Source of the DNA: Scleromatobacter humisilvae | GTDB taxonomy: Bacteria; Pseudomonadota; Gammaproteobacteria; Burkholderiales; Burkholderiaceae_C | DNA length: 64,000 bases | Direction: 5' to 3' | Assembly: GCF_023231945.1 (NCBI RefSeq) | Contig: NZ_JAJLJH010000004.1 | Span: 62,001-126,000, forward strand | Shown here: positions 17,241 through 26,085 of the stretch, in pieces | How positions within the stretch are numbered: position 1 is the stretch's first letter | Layout of the letters: each line of letters opens with the position of its first letter | Notes under the pieces: generated by a model | The model's input: the letters and a program-made list of their open reading frames with translations, nothing else | Told to the model about the DNA's origin: nothing | Databases searched by the model: none | Position numbers and translations under genes: made by a program

Positions 17241-17588
17241 ATGACCACCACCCTCGATACCCTGCGCGACCGCCTGCGCGCCTTCGCGCTCGAGCGCGAC
17301 TGGGGCCAGTTCCATTCGCCGAAGAATCTCGCCTGCGCGCTGTCGGTGGAGGCCGCCGAGCTGCTGGAACACTTCCAGTGGATGACCGAGGACCAGAGCC
17401 GCGCGCCGGACGAGGCCAGTCGCGCCGGGATCGCGCACGAGGCGGCCGACGTGCTGCTCTACCTGATCCAGCTGGCCGACCAGTTGGGCATCGACCTGCT
17501 CGAGGCCGCCGATCGCAAGATCGCGCTGAACGCCGCGAAGTACCCGGTCGCGAGCGCCCGCGGCAACAGCCGGCGGCCGGACCGATGA
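17241..17588 (+). CDS. MazG-like nucleotide pyrophosphohydrolase (RS21-C6/dCTPase type)
   Basis: A 115-residue all-alpha NTP pyrophosphatase. The EExxE...E-x2-D metal-binding pattern is visible in LSVEAAELLEHFQW and HEAADVLLYLIQLAD. This short form hydrolyses dCTP or modified dNTPs to monophosphates, cleaning the nucleotide pool. Start is the ATG after GCCTC; the longer upstream frame has no support. Stand-alone, divergent from the S9 peptidase gene. Confidence 0.87.
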   Translation: MTTTLDTLRDRLRAFALERDWGQFHSPKNLACALSVEAAELLEHFQWMTEDQSRAPDEASRAGIAHEAADVLLYLIQLADQLGIDLLEAADRKIALNAAKYPVASARGNSRRPDR

Positions 17589-17999
17589 GCCGTCCGCCTA
17601 TCTCTTTTTCGCACGGTCGTTCGCAGCGCAGCGCGGACTTGCGCCGACGCAAACGACGCGTCACCCGGGACGACGGCCTGCACAATCGTCCCCGCCCCCG
17701 CACGCATGCACCGCGACGAGGCGCAAGCAGCAGGCCAGCCGTCCGCTGACGCCCGGTGAATGCAGCGGGCTCCGCCCCTCTGAAAAGCGGTACTTACCCT
17801 TCACCGGCTTTGGGGAGAACACCCCCAGATTGAAGCCGCAACCGCACCCGCTTGGGGCGAAGTGCGGGTTCATTCCTATGTCGGTGCGTACCCCCGCTGG
17901 CTAACATTTCATTCAATAAATAGAACGGTCGTTCTATTTTAGGAAGAGAGCCGACGACCCTTTGCGGTCACCGTTTCTCGCAGCGAATCGGAGTACCCC
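17589..17999. other. 411-base intergenic region upstream of the AraC gene
   Basis: No gene seen. It holds a C-rich repeat AACACCCCCA (17818-17827), also found upstream of filA, and a perfect 20-base palindrome at 17919-17938 in an AT-rich stretch, which is the most likely promoter zone of the AraC gene. Confidence 0.5.
17919..17938. promoter_or_regulatory. Perfect palindromic operator upstream of the AraC-type regulator
   Basis: AATAGAAC-GGTC-GTTCTATT, 62 bases before the AraC start. TetR-like symmetry; the core GAACGGTCGTTC is common in operators of TetR proteins that control lipid-related genes. The binding protein is not known; the TetR encoded at 13.9 kb is not obviously matched, since its own operator has CTAGAA arms. 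Confidence 0.55.
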
Positions 18000-19028
18000 G
18001 TGGTCGTCGTTCCCCTGTCCCAGCTCAGCGCGTTCAAGGCGATGAAGGACGGCTTTGCGCAGCGCGGCCTCGACCTGTCCGGCATCCTCGCCGAGGCCGG
18101 CCTCAATCCCGACCCCAACGAATCCGTCGACGCCGAGCACCTCGCCGACATGTTCAGCGTCGCCTGGGACGCCGCGGTCGCCCGGACCGGCGACCCCGCC
18201 ATCGGCCTCGCGCTGTGCCCGCGCCAGCCGCTGATCGGCCTGGGCTCGCTGTCCAGCCTGATCCTGTCGGCGCCCGACCTGCGCACCGGCCTGCAGCGGA
18301 TGGCGCGCTACACCAGCCTGATCTCGCCCACCACGTCCATCGGCATGGACATGCCGTCCACCAGCGTGGGCCTGCGCGTCGACCAGGACGCCTGCCGCAT
18401 CACGCTGCGCATCTCGGCGGGCAAGCTGGCCGTGCCGCAGCAGCGCTACGACTTCATGGCGGCCACCTTCCTCAAGGGCATGTTCTGGCTGATCGGCGAG
18501 AAGGTGACGCCGCTGCGCGTGCATCACCCCTACGCCGCGCCGGCCGATCCGACGCCCTGGGAAACCGCGTTCGGCTGCCCGGTGCACTTCGGCGCCGCCG
18601 CCTTCGTCATCGACCTTCCGCTGGCGGCGCTCGACCAGCCCTTCCCCACTTCCGATCCGACGGTCGGCGAAATGTGCGAGCGCATGGTGGCGCAACTGGC
18701 CGCCGAACAGGGCGGTTGCATCACGGCGCGCGTGCGCCAGGCGCTGATGCAGCTGATCTCCAAGGGCGATCCGCGCCGCGAGCTCGTCGCCGCCACGCTT
18801 TGCATGAGCGAACGCACGCTGCAACGCCGCCTGACCGAGGAAGGCACCAGCTTCATCGAGCTGGTCGACGACACCCGGCGCGAGCTGGCGCAGCGCTACT
18901 TCGTCAACGGCGCCTACAGCCCGACGGAAATGAGCTTCGCCCTCGGATTCTCCGATCCGAGTAATTTCTACCGAGCCTGCAAACGCTGGTTCGGACGCAC
19001 GCCAAATACCCTGCGCTGCGCGGCCTGA
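18000..19028 (+). CDS. AraC-family transcriptional regulator next to the fil cluster
   Basis: A 342-residue activator with an N-terminal arabinose-binding-like domain (about 20-210) of the OruR/ArgR-type AraC proteins and a C-terminal double HTH (about 240-340: LCMSERTLQRRLTEEG and MSFALGFSDPSNFYRACKRWFGRTP). GTG start with a GGAG site 7 bases upstream. The gene ends in a terminator and is followed on the same strand by the fil cluster. Regulators of this type commonly accompany fil/DUF6160 clusters; activation of filA is inferred. Effector unknown, possibly a fatty acid given the FadL-like partner. Confidence 0.88.
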   Translation: MVVVPLSQLSAFKAMKDGFAQRGLDLSGILAEAGLNPDPNESVDAEHLADMFSVAWDAAVARTGDPAIGLALCPRQPLIGLGSLSSLILSAPDLRTGLQRMARYTSLISPTTSIGMDMPSTSVGLRVDQDACRITLRISAGKLAVPQQRYDFMAATFLKGMFWLIGEKVTPLRVHHPYAAPADPTPWETAFGCPVHFGAAAFVIDLPLAALDQPFPTSDPTVGEMCERMVAQLAAEQGGCITARVRQALMQLISKGDPRRELVAATLCMSERTLQRRLTEEGTSFIELVDDTRRELAQRYFVNGAYSPTEMSFALGFSDPSNFYRACKRWFGRTPNTLRCAA

Positions 19029-19085
19029 TATTGAATAAATAGTTTCTTGAGAAATCCGCCGGAGATTGATTTCCGGCCATTGTTC

Positions 19086-19114
19086 AATGGAGTCGAAAGG
19101 CTCCATTTTTATTT
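19086..19114 (+). terminator. Terminator of the AraC gene
   Basis: Hairpin AATGGAG / CTCCATT (19086-19107) followed by TTTATTTT, 58 bases after the stop codon. Confidence 0.8.
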
Positions 19115-19515
19115 TCCCGGATAACACCCCAGAATCGGCGGCATGGCTTTTGAGGCCATGTAGGCTCAGCGCGACAGGGGTAACTACGTAAGGGCTTGCC
19201 GGGCTTCACTTTTCAGAGGAAGGCCGGCCCTTTGGCGGTGTGCGCCGACGAGCGGCCAACACCCCCAAAAACTAGGGAAGACACCCTCCGGCAATGGTTT
19301 CGCAAGCCATGGCCTTGGCTCGGCAAGTCAGTGCGGTCCAGCACGATCCCGACCATAGTTGCGGCACGCGCTACAAATATGGTTTCAGCGGCGGCAGGCC
19401 ACCCAACAAGGTGGTCGACGATCCCGGGGCAAAACCCCAGGCGCCGAAACTTGAATTGTTCGCGAGGGGTTTTCAAGTTACCTAATTCGTACACTTCCAT
19501 TCTGGAGAGACAAAC
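19115..19515 (+). promoter_or_regulatory. Long regulatory region / 5' leader upstream of filA
   Basis: About 400 bases without a gene. It contains GTAACTACGTAAG (about 19170-19183), AACACCCCCA (19258-19267, identical to the copy upstream of the AraC gene) and a related ACACCCTCC (19281-19289) around AACTAGGGAAG. A GGAGAG ribosome site lies 7 bases before filA. The spaced CACCC elements look like activator sites, perhaps for the AraC or a LuxR-type protein. This is inference from position and repetition. Confidence 0.5.
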
Positions 19516-20049
19516 ATGAACATGCTCAAGCTTACCGCCGCCGCCGCACTCGTCGCCGCTTCCCTGTCGGCCTCGGCCATGACCACGATCAACGACGAAG
19601 AACTGAGCACCGTCGCTGGCCAGGACGGCGTGTCCATCGCCGCCAACCTGAACATCAACATCGGCTCGTTCGTCTACACCGACACCGACGTGGGCGACGC
19701 GACCAAGGGCGGCTTCGGTGGTGGCGGTTCGGTCAGCTTCAACAACATCAGCATCAAGGGCCTGATGGAAATGAACATCGACATCGTCAACGCCGCGACG
19801 TTCAAGGGCACCCTGGCCGCCGTCGGCGCCAGCGCCGGCGCGTCGTACGACGGCGTCAGCGACGTCGTCCAGTTCGCCTTCCCGGCTGACACGAACGCGG
19901 GCGCCATCGGCACCCCGAGCATCAAGGTCGGCTCGATCACGCTGGGCAACGCCGCCGCCAACGCCGACGGCACCGCCAAGTCGTTCGGCTCGGTCGCCAT
20001 CAACAACCTCGACCTGCGGGGCACGACCGTGTGGATGTGGGCTCACTGA
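19516..20049 (+). CDS. filA: FilA-like secreted protein 1 (DUF6160), with leader-type motif
   Basis: A 177-residue exported protein: signal peptide (1-21, ending ASA), then INDEELSTVAGQDG (about 25-38) and a Gly/Ser/Asn-rich beta-type domain ending with aromatic WMWAH. The family (DUF6160, FilA of the putative Acinetobacter Fil pilus system) has no proven function. The ELSTVAG segment resembles the double-glycine leader cut by C39 peptidases, and a C39 gene follows in the cluster. A strong terminator directly downstream suggests it is the most highly expressed member, like a structural subunit. Confidence 0.85.
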   Translation: MNMLKLTAAAALVAASLSASAMTTINDEELSTVAGQDGVSIAANLNINIGSFVYTDTDVGDATKGGFGGGGSVSFNNISIKGLMEMNIDIVNAATFKGTLAAVGASAGASYDGVSDVVQFAFPADTNAGAIGTPSIKVGSITLGNAAANADGTAKSFGSVAINNLDLRGTTVWMWAH

Positions 20050-20100
20050 TCTGCCTGAATGATGCGCGGCTCTGATTGACGCAGGGCCGCGGCCATTCCA

Positions 20101-20136
20101 AGAAAGGCCCCGTGATGTCCGTCACGGGGCCTTTCT
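20101..20136 (+). terminator. Strong terminator between filA copies 1 and 2
   Basis: GC-rich 15-base stem AGAAAGGCCCCGTGA / TCACGGGGCCTTTCT with a T-rich tail. It would leave filA1 mostly monocistronic, with read-through (or a second promoter) feeding the next eight genes. Confidence 0.85.
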
Positions 20137-20205
20137 CCTCATAAGCGCGAACTTCGCCCCACGACTGTGGGATTTTCAAGTCCCGCTTCAACGGACAATC
20201 CAGCC

Positions 20206-20976
20206 ATGAACAATCGCCTGGTCCTCGCCGTCCCCGCCACGATGCTCGCCTGCGCGATGTCCATCGGAGCCGCGCACGCGCAGGGCAAGCCCGCGCTCAA
20301 GCCGCTGGACGACGCGGAGCTCTCCGGCGTCTACGGCCAGGCGCTGCTGGACCTGACCAACACCTCGCAGGGCGGCTACGACTTCTCGCGCATCACGCTC
20401 AACGCCGACATCACGATGTCGTCGTCGCTCAAGGGACTGGTGCTGGGCACGCATGCCGACGGCACGTCCGACATCAACATCTCCACGCTGAACTTCGGCC
20501 GCAGCGACGGCACCGACGCGCAACGCACCGTCGCCATCAGCAACCCGTATTTCGAGTGGGTCTACTCCGGCACGGGCACCGCCAGCAGCCAGGTCATCGG
20601 CATGCGCATCGGCTTCGGGGGCATCGCGGGCGACGTGGGCCTGATGATGAACACCGTCAGCGGCTCGCTGTCGCTGAGCACGCCGTCGTCGGGCCAGGCC
20701 ACGGGCGCCGGCTCGCAGCTGACCTCGCTCCCCACGACGACCGGCGCCACGATCGCGCTGAACCAGATCGGCGGCGTGACGGCGGGCACGGTCGACGGCC
20801 CCAGCCGCGACTTCTTCCTGTCGATCCTGAAGCAGGCCGTCACCTACCCGACGACCGCCGGGGTCGCCGCCCCCGCCACCGCGCAGGCCGGCTTCTGGCT
20901 GAACTGGACCGATCGCCTCGCCGCGCTCAACACCACCGGCAGCGTGCCGCCCAACGTGCCCAAGATCGGGCCGTGA
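20206..20976 (+). CDS. FilA-like secreted protein 2
   Basis: A 256-residue exported protein: signal peptide (1-26, AHAQ), then LKPLDDAELSGVYGQ (about 31-45), the same leader-type motif as copy 1, then a long Ser/Thr/Gly-rich beta region that includes DLTN, ITLNADITMSS and several strands. No cysteine in the mature part. The ATG at 20206 places the signal correctly. Its stop overlaps the start of copy 3 (TGATG). Function unknown; probably an envelope or surface subunit. Confidence 0.82.
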   Translation: MNNRLVLAVPATMLACAMSIGAAHAQGKPALKPLDDAELSGVYGQALLDLTNTSQGGYDFSRITLNADITMSSSLKGLVLGTHADGTSDINISTLNFGRSDGTDAQRTVAISNPYFEWVYSGTGTASSQVIGMRIGFGGIAGDVGLMMNTVSGSLSLSTPSSGQATGAGSQLTSLPTTTGATIALNQIGGVTAGTVDGPSRDFFLSILKQAVTYPTTAGVAAPATAQAGFWLNWTDRLAALNTTGSVPPNVPKIGP

Positions 20977-21968
20977 TGCTGAAGGAGGCCGTCCGCGCAA
21001 AGCTGTTCGCCATCGCATCGCGGTGCCGCGGAGAGCGTGGCGCGGGCGTCCTAACCGGCGTCTTCAGCGGCGCCATCGCGCTGCTGCTGTTGTCGCATCC
21101 CGTGGCCCGGGCCGCGGTGCCGGCCGAGAAGGCCGCGCCAACGATGCAGCCGCTGGAGGACGACGAGCTGTCCAAGGTGCGCGGCGCCGACGGCATCGCG
21201 TTCAACCTGCAGAACTTCTCGCTCACGAGCAGCCTCACCAATCCGCTGACGCTGACCTACCTGTCGCCCACGGGCGCCTCGCTGGCGCTGTCCAACCTGG
21301 ATCTCTCGCGCAGCGACGACCCCGACCAGTTCGCCGATCCGTACCAGTTGTCGCTGCTCACGCGCACCGGCCTGCCCGACGTGATCGCGGTCGACTTCCC
21401 GCTCAACGCCGCCGGCAACCAGAAATGGCAGCTGACGGCCGACTTCGCGAACCACGACGCCGCCAGCGGCACCACCTTCCTGGGCGGCACGCTGCAGGTG
21501 CAGGACCTGACGATGAAGGGCGGCGGCCTGTACGTGTCGCCGTCGACGATCGCCGACACGCAGGGCATCGCCTTCGGCCTGGGCACGCAGCTGGACATCG
21601 GCAGCCTGGCGGTCTACTCGCGCGGCCGCAACGCCGCCGGCGTCATCGACACCAGCGACTCCCTCGCCATCACGGGCATCCACCTGGTCGACGCCAACAC
21701 CGGCGGCGCCTGGATGCTGGCTGACCTCGACAAGCACCCCGGCCTGATCAACGCCGCGACCGATTCGAACGGTTCGTACCTGCACCTGCAGATCGGCTGG
21801 CCCACGACGTCCGACCCGGTGGCCGCCGGCGCGCTGCGCATCGACAACATCACGTTCACCACCGCGGGCATCGGCGGCGCGCCGGCGACGGTCACCAACC
21901 TCGGCTCGGCCAGCATCGCGTCGATGCAGATCAACTACCTCGACCTCAAGTTGAGGACGGGCCAGTGA
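20976..21968 (+). CDS. FilA-like secreted protein 3
   Basis: A 330-residue protein, the largest of the series. The N-terminal export signal is unusually long (hydrophobic stretch GVFSGAIALLLLSHPVA, about 30-46), followed by MQPLEDDELSKVRGADG (about 59-75) and a beta-rich domain with repeated LxLSNLDLSRS/LxITGIHL-type strands. Translationally coupled to copy 2. The motif and the strand of aliphatic/Asn residues just after it (IAFNLQN) match copies 1 and 4. Confidence 0.82.
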   Translation: MLKEAVRAKLFAIASRCRGERGAGVLTGVFSGAIALLLLSHPVARAAVPAEKAAPTMQPLEDDELSKVRGADGIAFNLQNFSLTSSLTNPLTLTYLSPTGASLALSNLDLSRSDDPDQFADPYQLSLLTRTGLPDVIAVDFPLNAAGNQKWQLTADFANHDAASGTTFLGGTLQVQDLTMKGGGLYVSPSTIADTQGIAFGLGTQLDIGSLAVYSRGRNAAGVIDTSDSLAITGIHLVDANTGGAWMLADLDKHPGLINAATDSNGSYLHLQIGWPTTSDPVAAGALRIDNITFTTAGIGGAPATVTNLGSASIASMQINYLDLKLRTGQ

Positions 21969-22009
21969 GCGCGCCGCGCCCACGCTCCGCACCCCACCAC
22001 CAACGCACC

Positions 22010-22471
22010 ATGCTCCATCGCCTCGCCCTCGCCTGCAGCCTCGCCCTGGCGGCCTCGTGCGCCTGCGCCGAAAAGATGCCGCTGGACGACGAGCAGCTGC
22101 GCTCCGTGTCCGGCAAGGGGATCGCCATCGCGGTGAACCTGCAGCTCAACACCGGCGCTATCGCCGGCACCGCGCCGGCCAGCAACATCTCGGCGGGCTT
22201 CGTGGTCGGCGGCACCACCACCTACGCGATCGTGCAGAACTTCGGTGGCGGGCTGCAGATGTTCTCGATCACCATCGACCCGTCGACCAAGCCCGATGGC
22301 AGCGGGTACCTCGCGATCGGCATGCCCGGCTACCTCAATGCGCAGGACTTCGGCATCCACGCGATCGGCGTGCAGACCGACGCGAACGCCCCGCTCACCG
22401 GCAGCCTCGGCGCCCTGACGCTGAACGGCACCGCCTCGATGACGGGCCAGCTCAACGTCTGGCCGAAGTGA
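22010..22471 (+). CDS. FilA-like secreted protein 4
   Basis: A 153-residue protein: signal peptide (about 1-20, CACAE), then MPLDDEQLRSVSGKG (about 24-38) followed by IAIAVNLQLN, very like the IAANLNIN of copy 1. The leader-type motif is present although E-L is Q-L here. I chose ATG 22010; a GTG at 21965 that overlaps the copy 3 stop would place a charged extension before the signal. Likely a minor subunit. Confidence 0.8.
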   Translation: MLHRLALACSLALAASCACAEKMPLDDEQLRSVSGKGIAIAVNLQLNTGAIAGTAPASNISAGFVVGGTTTYAIVQNFGGGLQMFSITIDPSTKPDGSGYLAIGMPGYLNAQDFGIHAIGVQTDANAPLTGSLGALTLNGTASMTGQLNVWPK

Positions 22472-22496
22472 ACGCCCGTCCTGAAGAAAGACCGAC

Positions 22497-23273
22497 ATGC
22501 TGCTGATCCTCCTTGGCGTCGTCGCCGCCGCCATCATCGGCGCGGGCGTCGGCTCGCGCGAAACCCCGCTGAACCGCCCGCCGCTCGACTACGAGATCAA
22601 CGTCGCGCGGATGAACGGCCCCAATGGCGGCGTCTCGCCCGAGTCGGTGCAGGTGTTCCCGAACGAGTACTACAAGTACAAGCACATCGTGCACCAGGCT
22701 TACGACTACAGCTGCGGCTCCGCGGCGTTGACGACCGTGCTGCAGTTCCACCTTGGGCTGGCCGTCACCGAGCAGGACTCGATGAAGGGGATGCTCGAAC
22801 ACGGCGAGCAGGACAAGATCATCGCGCGGCGCGGCTTCTCGTTGCTGGACATGAAGCGCTACGTCGCCACGCTGGGCAGCGACAGCGGGGGCTTCCGCGG
22901 CGACATGAACGACCTCGCCAAGCTCGACCAGCCCGCCATCGTGCCGATCGACTACGCCGGCTTCAAGCACTTCGTGGTCGTCAAGGGCATCCGCGACGGC
23001 AAGGTGTTCATCGCCGACCCGTCCGCCGGCAACATCGCGTTCTCGGTGACCGAATTCGCCGGCCTGTGGGACAAGGGCACGATGTTCGTCATCTATCCCT
23101 CGAAGACGAAACCCGCCGTGCAATCGAGCCTGGCGCTGACCGACCAGGAGCTCGGAATCATCTCGCCCGACCTCGTGCGCGAGGACGTCGCGCTGCGCGC
23201 CGTGGACAATCGCGATGCTCTGCAGCACGCCGTACAGTCCGGCCTCGGCACCCTCAATTTCAAGCACCAATGA
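22497..23273 (+). CDS. filB: C39-family cysteine peptidase of the fil cluster (FilB-like)
   Basis: A 258-residue protein with an N-terminal membrane anchor or signal (MLLILLGVVAAAIIGAG) and a papain-fold C39 peptidase domain. Catalytic Cys in YDYSCGSAAL (about 73) with the oxyanion Gln just upstream, His in GFKHFVVVKG (about 158) and Asp in ADPSAGN (about 173). C39 peptidases cleave leaders after double-Gly-like motifs; usually they are fused to ABC transporters, but here the domain stands alone and faces the periplasm. The natural substrates to propose are the FilA-like proteins encoded just before it. Confidence 0.9.
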   Translation: MLLILLGVVAAAIIGAGVGSRETPLNRPPLDYEINVARMNGPNGGVSPESVQVFPNEYYKYKHIVHQAYDYSCGSAALTTVLQFHLGLAVTEQDSMKGMLEHGEQDKIIARRGFSLLDMKRYVATLGSDSGGFRGDMNDLAKLDQPAIVPIDYAGFKHFVVVKGIRDGKVFIADPSAGNIAFSVTEFAGLWDKGTMFVIYPSKTKPAVQSSLALTDQELGIISPDLVREDVALRAVDNRDALQHAVQSGLGTLNFKHQ

Positions 23274-24397
23274 ACATGACATCGGCAAACTGGAAGGGCA
23301 CCGCACTGGCGCTCGCGTGCGGCCTCATCACCTGCGTGGCCGCGCACGCGCAACCGGACAACCAGCCGCCCATCCCCGGCCCCGCCGCGCCGGACGCCCC
23401 CGTCCCGACCCCCAACACGCTGCCCGCGCCGCCCGCGCCCGCCGCGAGTTCCGCGGCCGATGCGCTGAAGAAGCAGGCCGGCGACGTCGACCAGGCCACG
23501 CTGCTGAAGGACACGCTGACCAAGACCGACCGCCAGTACTCGCTGCTGCGCGCCGGCCGCCTGGCGGCCAACTACGACCTGAACTACACCTACGTCGGCA
23601 ACCAGTCGATCGACGTCGGCTTCGCGCAGACCACCAGCGACATCGACCTGCTGCGCATCGAGACGACGCGCGCGCACACGATCACCAACACGCTGTCGGT
23701 CGACTACGGCCTGCTGGACAACCTGACGATCAGCGGCACCTTCCCGTTCGTCAGCAAGTTCACGCAGAGCACGGCGTTCAGCGGCACCAGCTACGACATC
23801 GGCGACCTCGTGTTCGGCGCGCGCTACCAGCCGTTCGTGCAGAGTCCCACCGGGCCGACGTACACGCTGACGAGCTCCGTGTCGCTGCCCACCGGCCGCA
23901 GCCCGTTCGACGAGATCGTCGGCCAGAACACGTCGACCGGCAGCGGCTACGCGTCGGCCACCGTCGGCGTGAACGCCTCGCAGGTGTTCGATCCGGTGGC
24001 GCTGTTCGGCTCGCTGAACTTCACCGGCGCCAAGAGCATCTCCAACCTGCACCAGGCCAACCCGGCCGACAGCAGCGTGCTCACGGGCCTGCGCCCGGGC
24101 AAGAGCATCGGCTTCGGCGCGGGCTTCACGTATGCGCTGTCGTACAACGTGTCGACCAGCGTGTCGTTCCAGGAGACGGTGACGACACCGTCGCACATCA
24201 GCGTCACGGATGAAAGCAACCACTCGATCGCCGCGCGCGCGACGACGATGCAGGTCGCGGCGATCCTGAACTTCGGCCTCGGCATCCGCCTGAACCCGAA
24301 GACGACGGTCAACCTCACCGCAGGCATCGGCCTGACCGTCGACTCGCCGGACTTCAGCCTCGGGCTGAACATGCCGCTGACCTTCTCGCCGTTCTGA
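23270..24397 (+). CDS. filC: Outer-membrane beta-barrel protein of the fil cluster (FilC-like)
   Basis: A 375-residue exported protein: signal peptide (about 1-26), a Pro/Ala-rich linker (about 27-65), a short helical segment, then about twelve amphipathic strands (MetA-pathway/transporter-like barrel) ending in LTFSPF with a terminal aromatic residue. Start overlaps the filB stop (ATGA). Probably an outer-membrane pore for export or display of the FilA proteins; this is inference from fold and position. Confidence 0.82.
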   Translation: MNMTSANWKGTALALACGLITCVAAHAQPDNQPPIPGPAAPDAPVPTPNTLPAPPAPAASSAADALKKQAGDVDQATLLKDTLTKTDRQYSLLRAGRLAANYDLNYTYVGNQSIDVGFAQTTSDIDLLRIETTRAHTITNTLSVDYGLLDNLTISGTFPFVSKFTQSTAFSGTSYDIGDLVFGARYQPFVQSPTGPTYTLTSSVSLPTGRSPFDEIVGQNTSTGSGYASATVGVNASQVFDPVALFGSLNFTGAKSISNLHQANPADSSVLTGLRPGKSIGFGAGFTYALSYNVSTSVSFQETVTTPSHISVTDESNHSIAARATTMQVAAILNFGLGIRLNPKTTVNLTAGIGLTVDSPDFSLGLNMPLTFSPF

Positions 24398-24401
24398 CCC
24401 C

Positions 24402-26069
24402 ATGATCGTGCCCCCGACGACGCGCGCCGCGCGCCACCGGCCGCCGCGGCCCACCCGCCCCGCCCGCATCGCACTGTCGGCCCTGGCCGCCGCCGGGGCG
24501 CTGGGCGCGCTGCCGGCGCATGCCGCGCTGACCGAGAACCTCGCCGTGAGTCCCGTCGCGATGTCGCTGGGCAACGCGGTCACCGCCGATCCGCCGGGGC
24601 TGGACTCGATCCACTTCAATCCGGCGGGCCTGGCCAAGATCCAGTCCGACACCCGCTCGGACACGATCTTCGGCGCCGTGCTGCGCACCACCGCGCACTT
24701 CCACCAGCCGGCCGGCTTCGACATCGGCGGCTTCACCGAGGATCCGCTGGCCGGCACGACGTCCGACCACAACAAGCAGGCGATCTTCATCCCGATCGCC
24801 GGCGTCCCGAGCAACCGCCTGCCATTGGCGGTCGCGGCCGGCCTGGGGCTGTCCTGGCACAACGAGGGCTCGCCCTGGACATTCGCCACGGCCACCTACG
24901 TGCCGCAGGCGGTGGGCATCGACCGCACGAAGAATCCGGACGACCCGGCGCGCTTCGACGGCAAGAAGGTGGTGATCCAGCGGCTGGTCTACCTGTCGCC
25001 GTCGGTGGGCTACAAGGTCAACGACCAGTTCCAGGTGGGCTTCGGGGTGCCGATCGCGCACCAGGGCTTCTCGCTCGACACCGAGATGCGTTTCCCGAAC
25101 AAGCTGCTGGGCATCATCGGCAAGCTGCAGGACGCCTGGTGCGGCAACAACGGCAATCCGCTCGACACGCTTGGCTTCGGCCTGTGCGGCACCGACTCCA
25201 CCGGCAAGCAGAGCGGCCGCCTGCGCCCGTTCGACAGCGTCGGCGAGATGCGCTTCGACGGCACGTCGCCGGCGGACGTCACGTTCAACGTCGGCGCACT
25301 GTGGCAGCCGAGCCAGTACATCGGCTTCGGCGCCGTGTACCAGTCGGGGTCGAAGACGGTCATCACCGGCGACTACAACTTCCACGCCAACCCGATGCTG
25401 CCCGAGTTCGTGCGCCACATGTACAGCTCGCTGTTCGGGCCCATCGTCGCCTCGATGTTCGGCTTCCCCACGTCGATCCCGACCGACCAGGGCGGCAACT
25501 TCACGCTGGTGATGCCCACGCCGGCGCACTGGCAGTTCGGCGTCAAGGCGATCCCGATCACCGGCGTGCAGTTCAACGTCGACGCCGGCTGGACCGACTG
25601 GGCCAAGTGGAACACGCTGACGTTCCAGTTCGACCGCAACGTCAACCTGCTCGACATGGCGCGCCTGTTCGGCCAGGCCGACTCCACCAAGCTGGTCATC
25701 CCGCGCGGCTACCAGAGCGTCTGGAGCTTCGGCTATGGTGCGCAGTTCGACGTCTGGGACGGCGTGAAGCTGCGCCTGGGCTACGAGCCGCGCAAGAGCT
25801 CCGTGCCGACCAACAAGATCGACCTGATCGCCCCGATGCCCGAGCTGCCGGTCAAGAGCATCGGCGCGAGCTACGAGATGAAGAACGGCATGAAGCTCGA
25901 GACCGGCTTCAGCTACGCCCGCGGCAAGTACAACGTGCCCGCCAACACCGACTGCAACCTGAACTGCACCGACTTCTTCAACGTGATCTACAACCCGTAC
26001 GCGGGGCTCGACGTCTCCGGCACGCTGGTGCTGCGCTATTTCGGCCTCAAGATCACGCAACCTTTCTGA
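24402..26069 (+). CDS. filD: FadL/OmpP1-family outer-membrane protein (FilD-like)
   Basis: A 555-residue barrel of the FadL type: signal peptide ending PAHA, then AVSPVAMSLGNAVTADPPGLDSIHFNPAGLA, the N-terminal plug typical of FadL/TodX hydrophobic-substrate channels, and a barrel that ends in GLKITQPF. Long loops contain a Cys pair (DCNLNCTDFF). Four bases after filC. FadL proteins move long-chain fatty acids or aromatic hydrocarbons across the outer membrane; in this cluster it may handle a hydrophobic ligand or a lipidic cargo. Confidence 0.85.
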   Translation: MIVPPTTRAARHRPPRPTRPARIALSALAAAGALGALPAHAALTENLAVSPVAMSLGNAVTADPPGLDSIHFNPAGLAKIQSDTRSDTIFGAVLRTTAHFHQPAGFDIGGFTEDPLAGTTSDHNKQAIFIPIAGVPSNRLPLAVAAGLGLSWHNEGSPWTFATATYVPQAVGIDRTKNPDDPARFDGKKVVIQRLVYLSPSVGYKVNDQFQVGFGVPIAHQGFSLDTEMRFPNKLLGIIGKLQDAWCGNNGNPLDTLGFGLCGTDSTGKQSGRLRPFDSVGEMRFDGTSPADVTFNVGALWQPSQYIGFGAVYQSGSKTVITGDYNFHANPMLPEFVRHMYSSLFGPIVASMFGFPTSIPTDQGGNFTLVMPTPAHWQFGVKAIPITGVQFNVDAGWTDWAKWNTLTFQFDRNVNLLDMARLFGQADSTKLVIPRGYQSVWSFGYGAQFDVWDGVKLRLGYEPRKSSVPTNKIDLIAPMPELPVKSIGASYEMKNGMKLETGFSYARGKYNVPANTDCNLNCTDFFNVIYNPYAGLDVSGTLVLRYFGLKITQPF

Positions 26070-26085
26070 CGCCCCATCCCACGCC

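Noticed and set aside
18000-19028. AraC protein as direct repressor of the palindrome at 17919
   Set aside because: AraC-family proteins bind direct repeats; the perfect short palindrome fits a TetR-type protein better.
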